From positions 176,860 to 240,859 of the forward strand of contig NZ_JAKZGO010000005.1 in NCBI RefSeq assembly GCF_022549785.1: a DNA stretch of 64,000 bases. The letters run 5' to 3'. Of the stretch, positions 37,782 through 47,079 are shown piece by piece; the first letter of the stretch is position 1; every line of letters starts with the position of its first letter. The translations under genes and the position numbers were made by a program. This stretch comes from Belliella alkalica. Lineage in GTDB: Bacteria; Bacteroidota; Bacteroidia; Cytophagales; Cyclobacteriaceae. The notes under the pieces were generated by a model. The model had not been told where the DNA came from, made no database searches, and was given only the letters and a program-made list of their open reading frames with translations.

Positions 37782-39887
37782 TCAGGGCCTAACTACCACT
37801 CTACGGCTATGACTCTGTCCATTCTCCAATTGAAATCGCAAAATATAAATCCCAGGAGCCAACTGATCAAACTGTAACTCAAGGACCGAATTTACTCTAA
37901 CCTCCAGATCTTCACGTAAGATTTGACCAAGGCTACTAATGATACTAAGGCTAGCATTTTGGTTTGTCAACACGCTGATTGGGCCATTGCTCGGATTTGG
38001 ATAAATCTTCACCAAAAACTTCTCTCCATCAGAACCTCCTTCTGTATCCATAGACTTCAAATATTGAATCCCTCCAGCAGTATTTCCTATAATTAAATCA
38101 TATTGAGCAGTAAACGGACTTTCAACATGGCTTATCCAAGTATTTCTACCAAACTTGGTTTCCAATAAGCTATCATTGATCTGAATGCCAACAACTTCTC
38201 GAATATCACTATTCATAAAATCTACCAAGAAAAATAACATCCCTCTTTGATCAATGGCATAAAGGCTTGGTGATTGGTTGGGAATCACATGAACATTGAG
38301 ATTCCTTGCTGCTGGACTATCCTGAAAACCTAAGAAATTTCTCTCCAACAATGTCAATTGAGGAGAATTTGAGAAATTCACTTCAAAAAGCACCAACTCC
38401 CCTGTCTGCCTTGCCATCAATAAATAGTCTCTATTTTGGTACGAAAAAAACTCAAAATGATCCAAAGGTCTGCCGGTAATCCCTGGGATTGACACCTCAT
38501 TCAAATCTTGAAACCTATTGCTTGATGACCAGAATAGTTTCTTCTGAAGGGACAAATTTACGGTATCAGTGCCTGCAAGCCAGTAGCTAGTTCGATTTTG
38601 AGCATTTACATATTCGATATATTGAAGATCAGTCAAACCCAGACTTGGTAATTCCAGATAATTCTCATCTAAAATCTCCCAAGAATCCAAGGACGTGTTT
38701 ATAGTGATTGCCCTTCCCACAACCCTGTTCCCAATCAAAGAATTTGCTGTCAAAATTAGTGTGCCTTCATTTTGGTTTCCTTTGAAAAAAGGGTGTGTGT
38801 TCTCTCCAAAATCCAATATTTGGTTTTGAAGAAATGGTGATTGCTCTCCTCCAGATAGTGGAATTGAGAAAATATTTTGAGCATAGTCAGCTCTAAATGG
38901 TCCGGCAATTGAAGAAGAGTTCGTACTGACTACCAAATTATCCTGAAAAATCTGTGCTGCATGAAAAATCGGAAACTGCGGCAAATCTCCAATACCTGAC
39001 AATGAAGTGGAAAACTCGTCAAAAATCGGAATCGCATTTGTTCCCCTATTTGGGAGAAAATACAAAACATCACATTCATCTTGACCCATCAAAAGATCAA
39101 ATATCCCATCTCCATCAAAATCTGCATATAGAATAGAATGTCCCCCGGCATGTTCAATTCTTTTATTTTCATTATCCAGCACTCTCCCCATAGGAAAACC
39201 CGCACAAGTCACCCCAAAACTAAAACTCCCACAATCACAAAACTCAAAACCACCCCATCTAGCTTCAGGGAATGCAAAACCATCTATATCAGGCACCCCT
39301 TTTCTTTCTACAGAGGTATTTTTATAGAACTCCAAAAAATCTCCCGATGCAAAGTTGAAAGTAGCTATATCCAAATCCCCATCTCCATCTACATCCATGA
39401 TCAATGGAATATCCAAGTTGTTGGCTTGCAAATTGGAATTATTGTCTAGTCTTAGGAAATTTTGCGCCAGCTCCCAAGTTGGAACCCCCGCACTTGCAGG
39501 GCTCACATTTCTATAAGCTCTAATCCCAAAAGGACTGCTTGTAAACAGATCCTTTTTCCCGTCACCATCAAAATCTGCCAAAACCAAGAAGCCATTGACA
39601 TCAGAAGGGAAAAAATATGACATCTCAGGAAGATGAATATATGAATTTCCTGAAATTTTGAATACAGATATTTGCCTTGCATTGATATCCCAAATCACCA
39701 ATTCCTCTATGCCATCACCATCCACATCCATTGTCTGAATCTGGGCAGCATTCATGCCTCCCGCAAAAGGAATACTCAAATTCTCCCCACCCTGCGATAC
39801 CGCAATGTTTTGGTGATAGCGAAAAGCCGTTTGAGCGAAGCTTAAGCTTGAAATTAGGAGAAGAAAAAAAGTAAAATACTTGATCAT
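37782..39887 (-). CDS. FG-GAP/VCBS repeat protein with type IX sorting tail
   Basis: The 701-residue exported protein has a signal peptide (FLLLISSLSFAQT) and several Asp-rich calcium-binding repeats: VDGDGIEELVIWD, ADFDGDGKKDLFTSS, VDGDGDLDIATF and ADFDGDGIFDLLMGQ. These are FG-GAP/VCBS blades of a beta-propeller. The last 75 residues are a type A C-terminal sorting domain (KIYPNPSNGPISVLT, QLAPGIYILRFQLENG), the export signal of the type IX secretion system. It is therefore surface or secreted, in agreement with porT in the window. Function of the repeat domain is unknown. Confidence 0.9.
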   Translation of the reverse strand: MIKYFTFFLLLISSLSFAQTAFRYHQNIAVSQGGENLSIPFAGGMNAAQIQTMDVDGDGIEELVIWDINARQISVFKISGNSYIHLPEMSYFFPSDVNGFLVLADFDGDGKKDLFTSSPFGIRAYRNVSPASAGVPTWELAQNFLRLDNNSNLQANNLDIPLIMDVDGDGDLDIATFNFASGDFLEFYKNTSVERKGVPDIDGFAFPEARWGGFEFCDCGSFSFGVTCAGFPMGRVLDNENKRIEHAGGHSILYADFDGDGIFDLLMGQDECDVLYFLPNRGTNAIPIFDEFSTSLSGIGDLPQFPIFHAAQIFQDNLVVSTNSSSIAGPFRADYAQNIFSIPLSGGEQSPFLQNQILDFGENTHPFFKGNQNEGTLILTANSLIGNRVVGRAITINTSLDSWEILDENYLELPSLGLTDLQYIEYVNAQNRTSYWLAGTDTVNLSLQKKLFWSSSNRFQDLNEVSIPGITGRPLDHFEFFSYQNRDYLLMARQTGELVLFEVNFSNSPQLTLLERNFLGFQDSPAARNLNVHVIPNQSPSLYAIDQRGMLFFLVDFMNSDIREVVGIQINDSLLETKFGRNTWISHVESPFTAQYDLIIGNTAGGIQYLKSMDTEGGSDGEKFLVKIYPNPSNGPISVLTNQNASLSIISSLGQILREDLEVRVNSVLELQFDQLAPGIYILRFQLENGQSHSRRVVVRP

Positions 39888-39965
39888 GGATATAAATAAC
39901 GACAGAATTTTGATAAAGATGTTTCGAATATCTTAATTTTAAACTTTAATTGTAAAAAATAAATA

Positions 39966-41264
39966 ATGAACACCGAACTTCTCTACAAACACTTCCTACA
40001 ATCCACAGGAGTCAGTACTGACACTAGAAAAATTGGTCTGGGGAATATATTTTTTGCGCTCAAAGGCCCAAATTTCAATGCCAATTCTTTTGCTGCCCAA
40101 GCCTTGGAAATTGGAGCATCATTGGTTGTTGTGGATGAAAAAGAAGTTATTCCTGAAAATGGCGAGCAGTATTTCTTGGTAAATGATGTACTGTCAGCAC
40201 TTCAAAAATTGGCAAATCATCATAGAAGACAGTTGCAGATTCCCATCATTGGGCTGACAGGAAGTAATGGAAAAACTACTTCAAAGGAATTACTCCATGC
40301 TGTATTGAATCAAAAATTCAAGACTTCAGCTACGATTGGCAACCTCAACAACCATATTGGTGTACCATTGACTTTGCTGGCTATAGGAAGTGATATAGAG
40401 ATCGCCATTGTAGAAATGGGTGCCAATAAGCAGGGTGATATCAAAGAGCTTTGTGATATTGCGGAGCCAACACATGGTTTTATCACGAATATTGGCAGGG
40501 CACATTTGGAAGGAATGGGCGGCGTTGAAGGTGTATTGAAAACAAAAACGGAGCTTTTCCAACATCTTAGGGAAAATAAGGGAACAGTCTTTATTAATTC
40601 CCATGACCCAATTTTGTCGAACATGGCCAAAAGATTCGACAAACCGATTCTATATCCAGCCAATGGAGATTTTTGTGAAGTTGAGTTTGTGGATGCCAAC
40701 CCTTTTGTAAGATTCAAAGTTGAAGGAATTGAAGAAACACATCTCAGCTCTATGATCGGCGCCTATAACTTTGGAAATATAGCGACAGCAATTACTCTAG
40801 GGAAGTTTTTTGGTGTTTCTATAGAAAAAGCTGTTCAGGCTATCGTGGATTACAAACCATCCAATATGCGTTCACAGTTATTGGAAAAGAGAAGCAACCT
40901 GATCATCCTTGATGCCTACAACGCCAATCCATCAAGTATGGAAGTGGCCATCAAGACTTTTGGGGAGATGACAGGAAAAAAACATAAAATGATCATCTTA
41001 GGTGATATGTATGAACTTGGTGACAGCACTGAAGCAGAACACCAGAAACTTGGAGAATTGGTCGCCGAATATGACTTTGACAAAATCTGTTTTGCAGGAA
41101 AACATACACAAGCGGCTTTGGCCAAGGCGCCAATGAAAGCATTGTATTTCCCCGATCCTTTTTCATTCAGAAACTGGTTACAGGACTCTAAGCTAGAAGA
41201 CCATCTGATTTTGATCAAAGGAAGTAGAGGGATGAAGTTGGAAGGATTAGTGGATTTTATATAA
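39966..41264 (+). CDS. murF: UDP-N-acetylmuramoyl-tripeptide--D-alanyl-D-alanine ligase MurF
   Basis: MurF adds D-Ala-D-Ala to the UDP-MurNAc tripeptide in peptidoglycan synthesis. The 432-residue protein has the Mur ligase ATP loop GLTGSNGKTTSKELL (near residue 96), the VEMGANKQGDIKEL segment and DAYNANPSSMEVAI near 320, plus GDMYELGD. Length is normal. It is a single gene here rather than in a dcw cluster. It is followed by a repeat-bearing gap. Confidence 0.97.
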   Translation: MNTELLYKHFLQSTGVSTDTRKIGLGNIFFALKGPNFNANSFAAQALEIGASLVVVDEKEVIPENGEQYFLVNDVLSALQKLANHHRRQLQIPIIGLTGSNGKTTSKELLHAVLNQKFKTSATIGNLNNHIGVPLTLLAIGSDIEIAIVEMGANKQGDIKELCDIAEPTHGFITNIGRAHLEGMGGVEGVLKTKTELFQHLRENKGTVFINSHDPILSNMAKRFDKPILYPANGDFCEVEFVDANPFVRFKVEGIEETHLSSMIGAYNFGNIATAITLGKFFGVSIEKAVQAIVDYKPSNMRSQLLEKRSNLIILDAYNANPSSMEVAIKTFGEMTGKKHKMIILGDMYELGDSTEAEHQKLGELVAEYDFDKICFAGKHTQAALAKAPMKALYFPDPFSFRNWLQDSKLEDHLILIKGSRGMKLEGLVDFI

Positions 41265-41285
41265 TACAAATGATGATATTAGACC

Positions 41286-41432
41286 ACCTTGTTCCGTGTC
41301 CACTCAGAACAACTCTGTATAAAACAACACCTTGTCCTGTGTCCCCACAGAACAATCCTGTTTAAACAATTAGCCATCTTAGAGATTTTAGCATTTCCCT
41401 TAGTCTGTGTCCCACAAACAAATTTATCTAAA
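41286..41432 (+). repeat. Imperfect 43-base tandem repeat downstream of murF
   Basis: Two adjacent copies of about 43 bases (41286-41328 and 41329-41370) share CCTTGT, CYGTGTCC, CAGAACAA and CTGT, then AAACAA. A partial third copy follows at 41401-41432 (CTGTGTCCCACAAACAA). It is noncoding. It could be a slipped duplication or a regulatory element; I see no hairpin strong enough for termination. Confidence 0.6.
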
Positions 41433-41487
41433 ATGGACAATTCTGATACAGCTTCTGAGTTTTAGATCAAAAAAAGAGATTAATCCG

Positions 41488-41503
41488 TTGTTAACGTTAA
41501 CAA
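41488..41503. promoter_or_regulatory. 16-base perfect palindrome upstream of DUF2461 gene
   Basis: TTGTTAACGTTAACAA at 41488-41503 is a perfect palindrome 45 bases before the start at 41548. Size and placement suit an operator for a dimeric regulator, but no regulator is adjacent and no promoter box is clear. Confidence 0.4.
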
Positions 41504-41547
41504 TCTTAAAGATTCGTAGTTTTTAACTAACCTTCAAAAGTAAAAAA

Positions 41548-42228
41548 ATGCCTACACCATACCTCGATTTTCTGAAAGACTTATCTGCAAACAACTCCAA
41601 AGAATGGATGGATGCTAACCGTGACCAATATCTTAGCATAAAAGAAGCTTTTCTGGGAGATGTGGCAGTACTTCTAGAAGGGGTTACAGCTTGGGAACCT
41701 GCATTAGCTGCATTCAAACCAAAAGATTGTGTTTTCAGACAGAACAGAGACATTCGCTTTTCTGCAAACAAAGCCCCATATAAAACCAATTTTGCAGCAT
41801 ACTTTTCTACAGGAGGAAAAAAATCCAATGGCCCCGGATATTACTTGCATATCCAGCCTGGAGAAAGTTTTATAGCTGGAGGAATCTGGATGCCACCAGC
41901 TGACATACTAAAAAAAATCCGTCAGGAGATTGATTACTCTGGACAAGAATTGTTGAATATCTTAAATGAAAAAACTTTCAAGAATCATTTTTCAGGTATC
42001 GAAGGCGAACAGCTCAAAACCAGTCCAAGAGATTACGATGCTGAGCATCCATTTATCGATTTGCTGAGATACAAAAGCTTTATTGTTTCCACTCCATTGG
42101 CTGACAAGGACATTCTTTCAGGAGACTTCAAAGCCAAAACCTTAGAATCCTTTCGCCTAATGAAACCCTTCCATGATTTCCTCCACAAAGCAGCAGATGA
42201 ATCTGAAAGTGGGGAAGGGTTGATATAA
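41548..42228 (+). CDS. DUF2461 domain protein
   Basis: The 226-residue protein matches the DUF2461 (TIGR02453) family across its length: FLKDLSANNSKEWMDANRDQY, CVFRQNRDIRFSANKAPYK, and GPGYYLHIQPGESFIAGG with MPPADILKKIRQEI. No signal or membrane segment is present. The family function is unknown in bacteria. It is a single gene with a palindrome upstream and a terminator downstream. Confidence 0.9.
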   Translation: MPTPYLDFLKDLSANNSKEWMDANRDQYLSIKEAFLGDVAVLLEGVTAWEPALAAFKPKDCVFRQNRDIRFSANKAPYKTNFAAYFSTGGKKSNGPGYYLHIQPGESFIAGGIWMPPADILKKIRQEIDYSGQELLNILNEKTFKNHFSGIEGEQLKTSPRDYDAEHPFIDLLRYKSFIVSTPLADKDILSGDFKAKTLESFRLMKPFHDFLHKAADESESGEGLI

Positions 42229-42232
42229 AAAG

Positions 42233-42270
42233 AACATCTCTCAAGCAGAGATCTCTTCTTGAGGGATGTT
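42233..42270 (+). terminator. Terminator after DUF2461 gene
   Basis: A 13-base stem AACATCTCTCAAG / CTTGAGGGATGTT with one G-U pair, followed by TGTTGTTTTGTTTTTT. Confidence 0.8.
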
Positions 42271-42285
42271 TGTTGTTTTGTTTTT

Positions 42286-42636
42286 TCACCTCTGAATATA
42301 ATACTTAGCTTTCACTTTAACCCTTCCTGTACTAGATACAACCGGAACTACCTCCAGTTCAAAACGATTAAAATAAAAATCGCTTTCATGAAGGGTTACT
42401 TTTTCAGTATTGGAATCAATTTTCTTACCATTCATTTCTACCTCACCTGATATTTCACAGAAAGCAATAACCTGAATCTTATACACTGTCTCGTCCTCTT
42501 TTATATCAACATCTAGGCTATACGCTTTTTCTGCTTTCAAACCATCCAATTCACTTTTTCTTGAAACCAAAGGAAGACAAGCTGTGACCAAGAAAAAGAA
42601 TAAGAGAATGTAGGTAATTATTGTTGGATTTTTCAT
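42286..42636 (-). CDS. Small lipoprotein of unknown function
   Basis: The second Met (42636) gives a compact lipoprotein signal KNPTIITYILLFFFLVTAC, so I prefer it to Met1 at 42651. The mature 96 residues are beta-rich with ISGEVEMNGKKID and FNRFELEVVPVVSSTGRVKV, resembling an immunoglobulin-like sandwich. I recognise no family. It sits downstream of nadK on the same strand with a 34-base gap and may be the last gene of the CBS-nadK unit. Confidence 0.65.
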   Translation of the reverse strand: MKNPTIITYILLFFFLVTACLPLVSRKSELDGLKAEKAYSLDVDIKEDETVYKIQVIAFCEISGEVEMNGKKIDSNTEKVTLHESDFYFNRFELEVVPVVSSTGRVKVKAKYYIQR

Positions 42637-42670
42637 TCTTAGAAAAAACATTGTCTATCAAATCAATCCC

Positions 42671-43546
42671 TTAATTCCTCATATCAAACCCCCAATTCAA
42701 TTTTTGTCTTAGTGTATCAAAGAAATGGTAATCATGAAATTTGACAAGATTGGCTGCAAAGCTTGCTTTTTTGACTTTCAATTCGTCAGTAGCGTCGATG
42801 GTAGTTGATCTAGAATCCAGAGATACGAGAAATTTCTCACCTCGTCCTTCTATTTTGAAGCACATTTCACTTTCATCAGAAATTATTATAGGTCTGACAT
42901 TCAAATTGTGGGGACTGACCGGCGTAATCACAAAATTTCTTGCACCCGGCGTAATCAAAGGGCCTCCACAACTCAAAGAATATCCTGTAGAACCTGTGGG
43001 AGTGGCTACAATCAGACCATCAGCCCAATAACTATTCAGGTACTGTCCATCAATATAAGTATGGATTGTGATCATAGAGGATGTATCTCTTTTATGAATA
43101 GTGAACTCATTCAAGCCGAAATTCATCCCGTTAAAAATCTGTTTCTCAGTATTTACACATACTAAAGCTCTTTTCTCTACAGAGAACTCCCCAGCTATCA
43201 ATTGCTCAATTGCCGCATTTATATTTTGTTTGGCTACAGTCGCCAGAAAGCCCAATCTTCCTGAATTGATCCCAACTATCGGTATTTCATGATCACCCAC
43301 CAAGCAAACTGTATCCAATAGGGTGCCATCTCCACCTACTGATAAAACAAAATCCATTTGTTTTACGAGAGCCTTTGGATTTAAAGGCTCATAACCATCT
43401 ATTTTTAGATTATTTTTTTTGAGAGATCGCGAAAATGCTTCTGTAAAAAAAATCCTTATATCATGGGATTTCAAACTAGCAATCAATTGCTCTATATGTG
43501 GTACAAATTCTTTGGGAAATCCTATCCCATGAATTGCGATATTCAT
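42671..43546 (-). CDS. nadK: NAD kinase
   Basis: NadK phosphorylates NAD to NADP. The 291-residue protein has the GGDGT motif (residues 71-75, in SVGGDGTLLDTV), GINSGRLGFLA near 95, and the TPTGSTGYSLSCGGP region near 180. Length is normal. It follows the CBS protein gene by 12 bases on the same strand, an arrangement I recall in Cytophagales. Confidence 0.97.
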   Translation of the reverse strand: MNIAIHGIGFPKEFVPHIEQLIASLKSHDIRIFFTEAFSRSLKKNNLKIDGYEPLNPKALVKQMDFVLSVGGDGTLLDTVCLVGDHEIPIVGINSGRLGFLATVAKQNINAAIEQLIAGEFSVEKRALVCVNTEKQIFNGMNFGLNEFTIHKRDTSSMITIHTYIDGQYLNSYWADGLIVATPTGSTGYSLSCGGPLITPGARNFVITPVSPHNLNVRPIIISDESEMCFKIEGRGEKFLVSLDSRSTTIDATDELKVKKASFAANLVKFHDYHFFDTLRQKLNWGFDMRN

Positions 43547-43558
43547 TTATTGTTATTT

Positions 43559-44224
43559 TTAAATGTCCAAAAATCTAAGTAGATTCCCTATGCGATCTTG
43601 TTCTCTATCGGGCTCATTTTCTTCCTGATAATGATCGATTATTCTGTACCCAAAGCGCTCTAATGTAGCTTTAATGTGTCTTAATTCAATTTTATCCAAT
43701 TTTAAAGTTACTTTGATTTTACTATCATCAAGTGGATCAACAGAAATAAAGCTGGACAGTATTTTTGCATTTTCAGATTCGATTACACGGGCAATTTCAT
43801 ACATGCTATAGTCTGTCATAAACATGGAAAGAACCACTACGGCTCCTTGAGATTGAATGGAAAAGCTATCGGCAAATGCTGCTATTGCATCCTCCATTGT
43901 GATGACCCCAAGATATTTTAAATCTCTATTTAATACAGCAACCATACTTGAGTGATGCTCAGATGCTACTCTTAAGACATCATAAATATGCTTATCTTGA
44001 TAAACAAAACATGCCAAAGACTCTATTTCCATTTTACCAACCTCTAGATTGGGCTCATTAAGAGTATATATCAAATCATCTGTAACTAGACCTTTAAACT
44101 GGCCATCGTCAACTACGGGCAGGACATTAATACGTATTTCCTCCATCCAAGCCAATGCCTTCTTGGTACTATCAGTCACTTTCAGAGGAGGTATTAGGTT
44201 ATTGATAAAGTCGTATGCCTGCAT
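43559..44224 (-). CDS. CBS domain protein
   Basis: The 221-residue protein has a tandem pair of CBS domains (Bateman module, about 1-130): ALAWMEEIRINVLPVVDDGQF, LVTDDLIYTL, then SSMVAVLNRDLKYLGVITMEDAI. The C-terminal part (about 140-210) is likely ACT-like. CBS pairs bind adenosine nucleotides, which fits the neighbour NAD kinase. It is cytoplasmic, with no membrane segment or attached enzyme. Its own target is unknown. Confidence 0.88.
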   Translation of the reverse strand: MQAYDFINNLIPPLKVTDSTKKALAWMEEIRINVLPVVDDGQFKGLVTDDLIYTLNEPNLEVGKMEIESLACFVYQDKHIYDVLRVASEHHSSMVAVLNRDLKYLGVITMEDAIAAFADSFSIQSQGAVVVLSMFMTDYSMYEIARVIESENAKILSSFISVDPLDDSKIKVTLKLDKIELRHIKATLERFGYRIIDHYQEENEPDREQDRIGNLLRFLDI

Positions 44225-44756
44225 GTTCTAAAGATATTAAATTCAACTCAAATAATAAAACTACAAATAGACATAAGAGGTTCGGAAAAAGAAAGGAAAT
44301 GTGGAGGATCGCAAAAAAGAGATGTGAGATACAAGGCAGGTATTATGAGATTTGAGTTTGCTGGTTGGAGAGAATAGAGAGGGATACTATACATAGCTGT
44401 ACAATAAAGGATCCAGGAATTCTTGATTTAATACAGCTATTCAAATCAATGTTAGCTATTGGGGTCATCGGAAGAATTTTTAATATCAAATTATGTACAC
44501 ACCCATAAGAAAAAACATGTCTCAAAAAACAATGAAATAAAGTATCAACTACTTTCAGTACTTGTTAGAGAATCAAAAGGCAAGCCCTCAAAAGGCTCCT
44601 TATCCAAGTATGAGGCCATAAACAGATATCTAAAAATAATTCAGTTGAACATTTTATCATGACCCGCATGTCCCTACATCGGAAGGCAATTGAACACAAT
44701 AGATGAGACAGTTCTGAATACTAAGTTACCATATGCCTATTTTAAGCTTCTAATTG
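44225..44756. other. Noncoding stretch between pabA and CBS genes
   Basis: This 532-base region lies between the end of pabA and the start of the CBS gene, both minus strand. Frames such as 44459-44662 on the plus strand have poor composition and no recognisable product. No repeat, RNA or strong hairpin stands out. It may hold a degenerated gene or regulatory DNA; I cannot tell which. Confidence 0.35.
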
Positions 44757-45317
44757 CTATAAACTATTTACCCAATTTTTGATTAGCTCCAGCCCAAACT
44801 CTGTCAAATGCGCTTCAGGATGATATTGAATTCCGACGATTGGTAACATCCGGTGTGATATGGCCATGATTTCTCCTCGATCAGTTTCCAATAATTTTTG
44901 AAAGGACAAAGGAAGCTCCTCTAATATCAAGGAATGATACCTAGTCACATTAAACGTATTTGGGAGATTAAGTAAGACTGAGTGATCAGAGACCTTTCTC
45001 ACCTTATACACTTTGCCATGGACAGGAGTATTACTTTTTACTAGCTTTGCTCCAAAAAACTCTCCAATTGCCTGATGCCCCAAACAAACACCCAAAATCG
45101 GCAGCTTATCATGGTAGTACTCCAAAACAGCCATCAAATTTCCTGCACGGGAAGGAGTTTCAGGACCTGGAGAAAGAACCACTCCTTGAAAAACTTCAAG
45201 CTTCAAGCTTTCTACATCCACATCATTTCTGACGATTTTCAACTCTTTGCCTGTTTGACGAAGATAGTCAGCTAAAATATGTGAAAAAGAATCGAAGTTA
45301 TCAATCAGCAGCAGCAT
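44757..45317 (-). CDS. pabA: Glutamine amidotransferase subunit PabA/TrpG
   Basis: The 186-residue class I glutamine amidotransferase supplies ammonia for 4-amino-4-deoxychorismate or anthranilate. It has VVLSPGPETPSRAGN, the catalytic Cys78 in GVCLGHQAIGEFF, and the His/Glu in GIQYHPEAHLTEFG. Length is normal. The partner synthase subunit is not in the window, and folate versus tryptophan use cannot be told from this subunit. It overlaps cvpA by 17 bases on the same strand. Confidence 0.92.
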   Translation of the reverse strand: MLLLIDNFDSFSHILADYLRQTGKELKIVRNDVDVESLKLEVFQGVVLSPGPETPSRAGNLMAVLEYYHDKLPILGVCLGHQAIGEFFGAKLVKSNTPVHGKVYKVRKVSDHSVLLNLPNTFNVTRYHSLILEELPLSFQKLLETDRGEIMAISHRMLPIVGIQYHPEAHLTEFGLELIKNWVNSL

Positions 45318-45846
45318 CCCTAGCGGTATTTACTAGTGTCTGAATCGATTCCACCGCTTGGTTGATAATCGGTGTATACGCATCCACCAAATTAATCATA
45401 AATGGAGCTATTGGCTGCAAATAGGGATATATATTTGATTTGTTGATCATTGTCTGTGAGACTTCAAACTCAAAAGAATTGGCTACCCAGAGTAAAAGAC
45501 TCAAAAGAAACCCCGTCTTCAAAGTCCCCAGAACAGAGCCTGCTACACTGTCCAAAGAACCCAAAATTGTGAGATCCATTGTTTTTTTTACCAAAAACGC
45601 CAAACTCCTGATTCCAATAATCACAATCAAAAAAATTATCAAGAATGAGACAAAGGGCAACATAAAAGTCAAATTCTCAATCCTACTTGCCAATATATCT
45701 GCACCCCAATCCATCAGATGAAACGCCAAAACAATGGCTACAAAAAAAGCCACTATAGATATCACACCAATAAACAATCCTTGCCTGTACCCACTATAGG
45801 CACCTATGGCTAAGATTATAAATATGATGACATCTAAAGTGGCCAA
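45301..45846 (-). CDS. CvpA family membrane protein
   Basis: The 181-residue inner membrane protein has four hydrophobic helices and the CvpA pattern: LDVIIFIILAIGAYSGYRQG at the start and GSLDSVAGSVLGTLKTGFLL near residue 100. CvpA affects colicin V export and envelope stress in enterics; the role here is unknown. It overlaps pabA by 17 bases and starts 5 bases downstream of the yqeY-like gene, so the three are one operon. Confidence 0.9.
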   Translation of the reverse strand: MATLDVIIFIILAIGAYSGYRQGLFIGVISIVAFFVAIVLAFHLMDWGADILASRIENLTFMLPFVSFLIIFLIVIIGIRSLAFLVKKTMDLTILGSLDSVAGSVLGTLKTGFLLSLLLWVANSFEFEVSQTMINKSNIYPYLQPIAPFMINLVDAYTPIINQAVESIQTLVNTARDAAAD

Positions 45847-45851
45847 GTTAT

Positions 45852-46301
45852 TTAAGATAATAATGATTTGACTTTCACGGAAATAGCCTTACCGTCAGCT
45901 TTACCAGCCAAAGCTTTAGATGCCAAACCCATTACTTTACCCATGTCTTTCGGACCTTCGGCACCAGCTTCTGCTATTATTTTTTTGAGCTCAACCTCAA
46001 GTTCCTCTTCTGTGAGTTGCTTTGGAAGAAACTCAGAGATAATTTCCAATTCAGCCAACTCTACTGCCAAAAGGTCTTCTCTTCCCTGCTCTTTGTAAAT
46101 ATCAGCAGAATCTCTACGCTGCTTTGCTGCTTTGGTCAACAACTTCATTTCGTCATCTTCTGAGAGGCTCTCTGCAGCTCCACCTTTGGTTTCTTCTAAC
46201 ATGATCAAGGATTTGATCGCCCTCAAAGCGCGTAATCTGTCCTTGTCTTTAGCCAACATGGCTTTTTTTATTTCACTTTCTACACTTAGCTTTAAACTCA
46301 T
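45852..46301 (-). CDS. GatB/YqeY domain protein
   Basis: The 149-residue protein is a free-standing YqeY domain, related to the tail of GatB: MSLKLSVESEIKKAMLAKD, RLRALRAIKSLIMLEE, and the C-terminal EGPKDMGKVMGLASKAL. It is cytoplasmic and helical. The function of free YqeY is not settled; a tRNA-related role is suggested by the domain. It heads an operon with cvpA and pabA and diverges from pdxJ. Confidence 0.93.
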   Translation of the reverse strand: MSLKLSVESEIKKAMLAKDKDRLRALRAIKSLIMLEETKGGAAESLSEDDEMKLLTKAAKQRRDSADIYKEQGREDLLAVELAELEIISEFLPKQLTEEELEVELKKIIAEAGAEGPKDMGKVMGLASKALAGKADGKAISVKVKSLLS

Positions 46302-46304
46302 TCC

Positions 46305-46334
46305 CTTGTTGTTTGTGTTATACGTGTAAATTTG
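46305..46334 (+). promoter_or_regulatory. Bacteroidota-type promoter for pdxJ, divergent region
   Basis: TTG at 46306-46308, an 18-base spacer, then TAAATTTG at 46327-46334, 29 bases before pdxJ. On the minus strand an exact -7 box (TAATTTTG, 46338-46345) overlaps this region and would serve the yqeY operon, though its -33 spacing is 22 bases. The two promoters face away from each other and overlap. Confidence 0.65.
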
Positions 46335-46362
46335 TCACAAAATTATCTTTTAATTTAGGAAA

Positions 46363-47079
46363 ATGACCAAGTTAAGCGTAAATATTAATAAAATCGCCAC
46401 TTTGAGAAATGCAAGAGGGGCAAATAATCCGAATGTGGTTCAAGTTGCACTAGATGCTGAAAGGTTTGGAGCACAAGGGATAACAGTCCACCCAAGGCCC
46501 GATGAAAGGCATATTCGGTATCAAGATGTCCTAGATCTGAGTGAGGTGGTCACCACTGAGTTCAATATTGAAGGTTATCCTGATAAGCGATTTATGGAAC
46601 TGATCAAATTGGTAAAACCTGCCCAAGCAACTCTGGTTCCTGATCCACCTAATGCTATCACTTCCAATTCTGGTTGGGATACAATCACTCATCTTGAGTA
46701 TTTAAAAGACATTGTAGCAGAGCTTCATGCTTCAGGCACTAGAGTTTCTATATTTATCAACCCAGAAAGTAAATTTTTCGAACCTGCAAAAAAAACTGGT
46801 ACTGATCGAGTAGAATTATACACAGAACCCTTTGCTGTAAATTTCTCAAAGGACAAACATGCCGCAGTAAAACCGTATATTGAGGTTTCCAAACTCGCTC
46901 ACCAACTTGGACTAGGCTTGAATGCAGGGCACGACTTAGATTTGCACAACCTAAAGTTTTTGAAAGAGAGTATCCCTTTTCTTGACGAAGTCTCTATTGG
47001 ACATGCTTTGGTTTGTGATGCTTTGTATTATGGCTTGGAAAATACCATCCAAATGTACAGAAGGCAATTGGAGGTTTAA
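46363..47079 (+). CDS. pdxJ: Pyridoxine 5'-phosphate synthase PdxJ
   Basis: PdxJ forms pyridoxine 5'-phosphate in the DXP-dependent vitamin B6 pathway. The 238-residue TIM barrel has [51 protein letters not shown], and [13 protein letters not shown] near the end. Length is normal. It has its own promoter, divergent from yqeY-cvpA-pabA. Confidence 0.97.
   Translation: MTKLSVNINKIATLRNARGANNPNVVQVALDAERFGAQGITVHPRPDERHIRYQDVLDLSEVVTTEFNIEGYPDKRFMELIKLVKPAQATLVPDPPNAITSNSGWDTITHLEYLKDIVAELHASGTRVSIFINPESKFFEPAKKTGTDRVELYTEPFAVNFSKDKHAAVKPYIEVSKLAHQLGLGLNAGHDLDLHNLKFLKESIPFLDEVSIGHALVCDALYYGLENTIQMYRRQLEV

Noticed and set aside
41286-41432. CRISPR-like repeat downstream of murF
   Set aside because: Copies are adjacent and imperfect, with no spacers and no cas genes, so it is not a CRISPR array.
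44459-44662. A 67-residue plus-strand frame in the pabA-CBS gap
   Set aside because: No recognisable family, no promoter or RBS, and the gap around it has no other coding signal.
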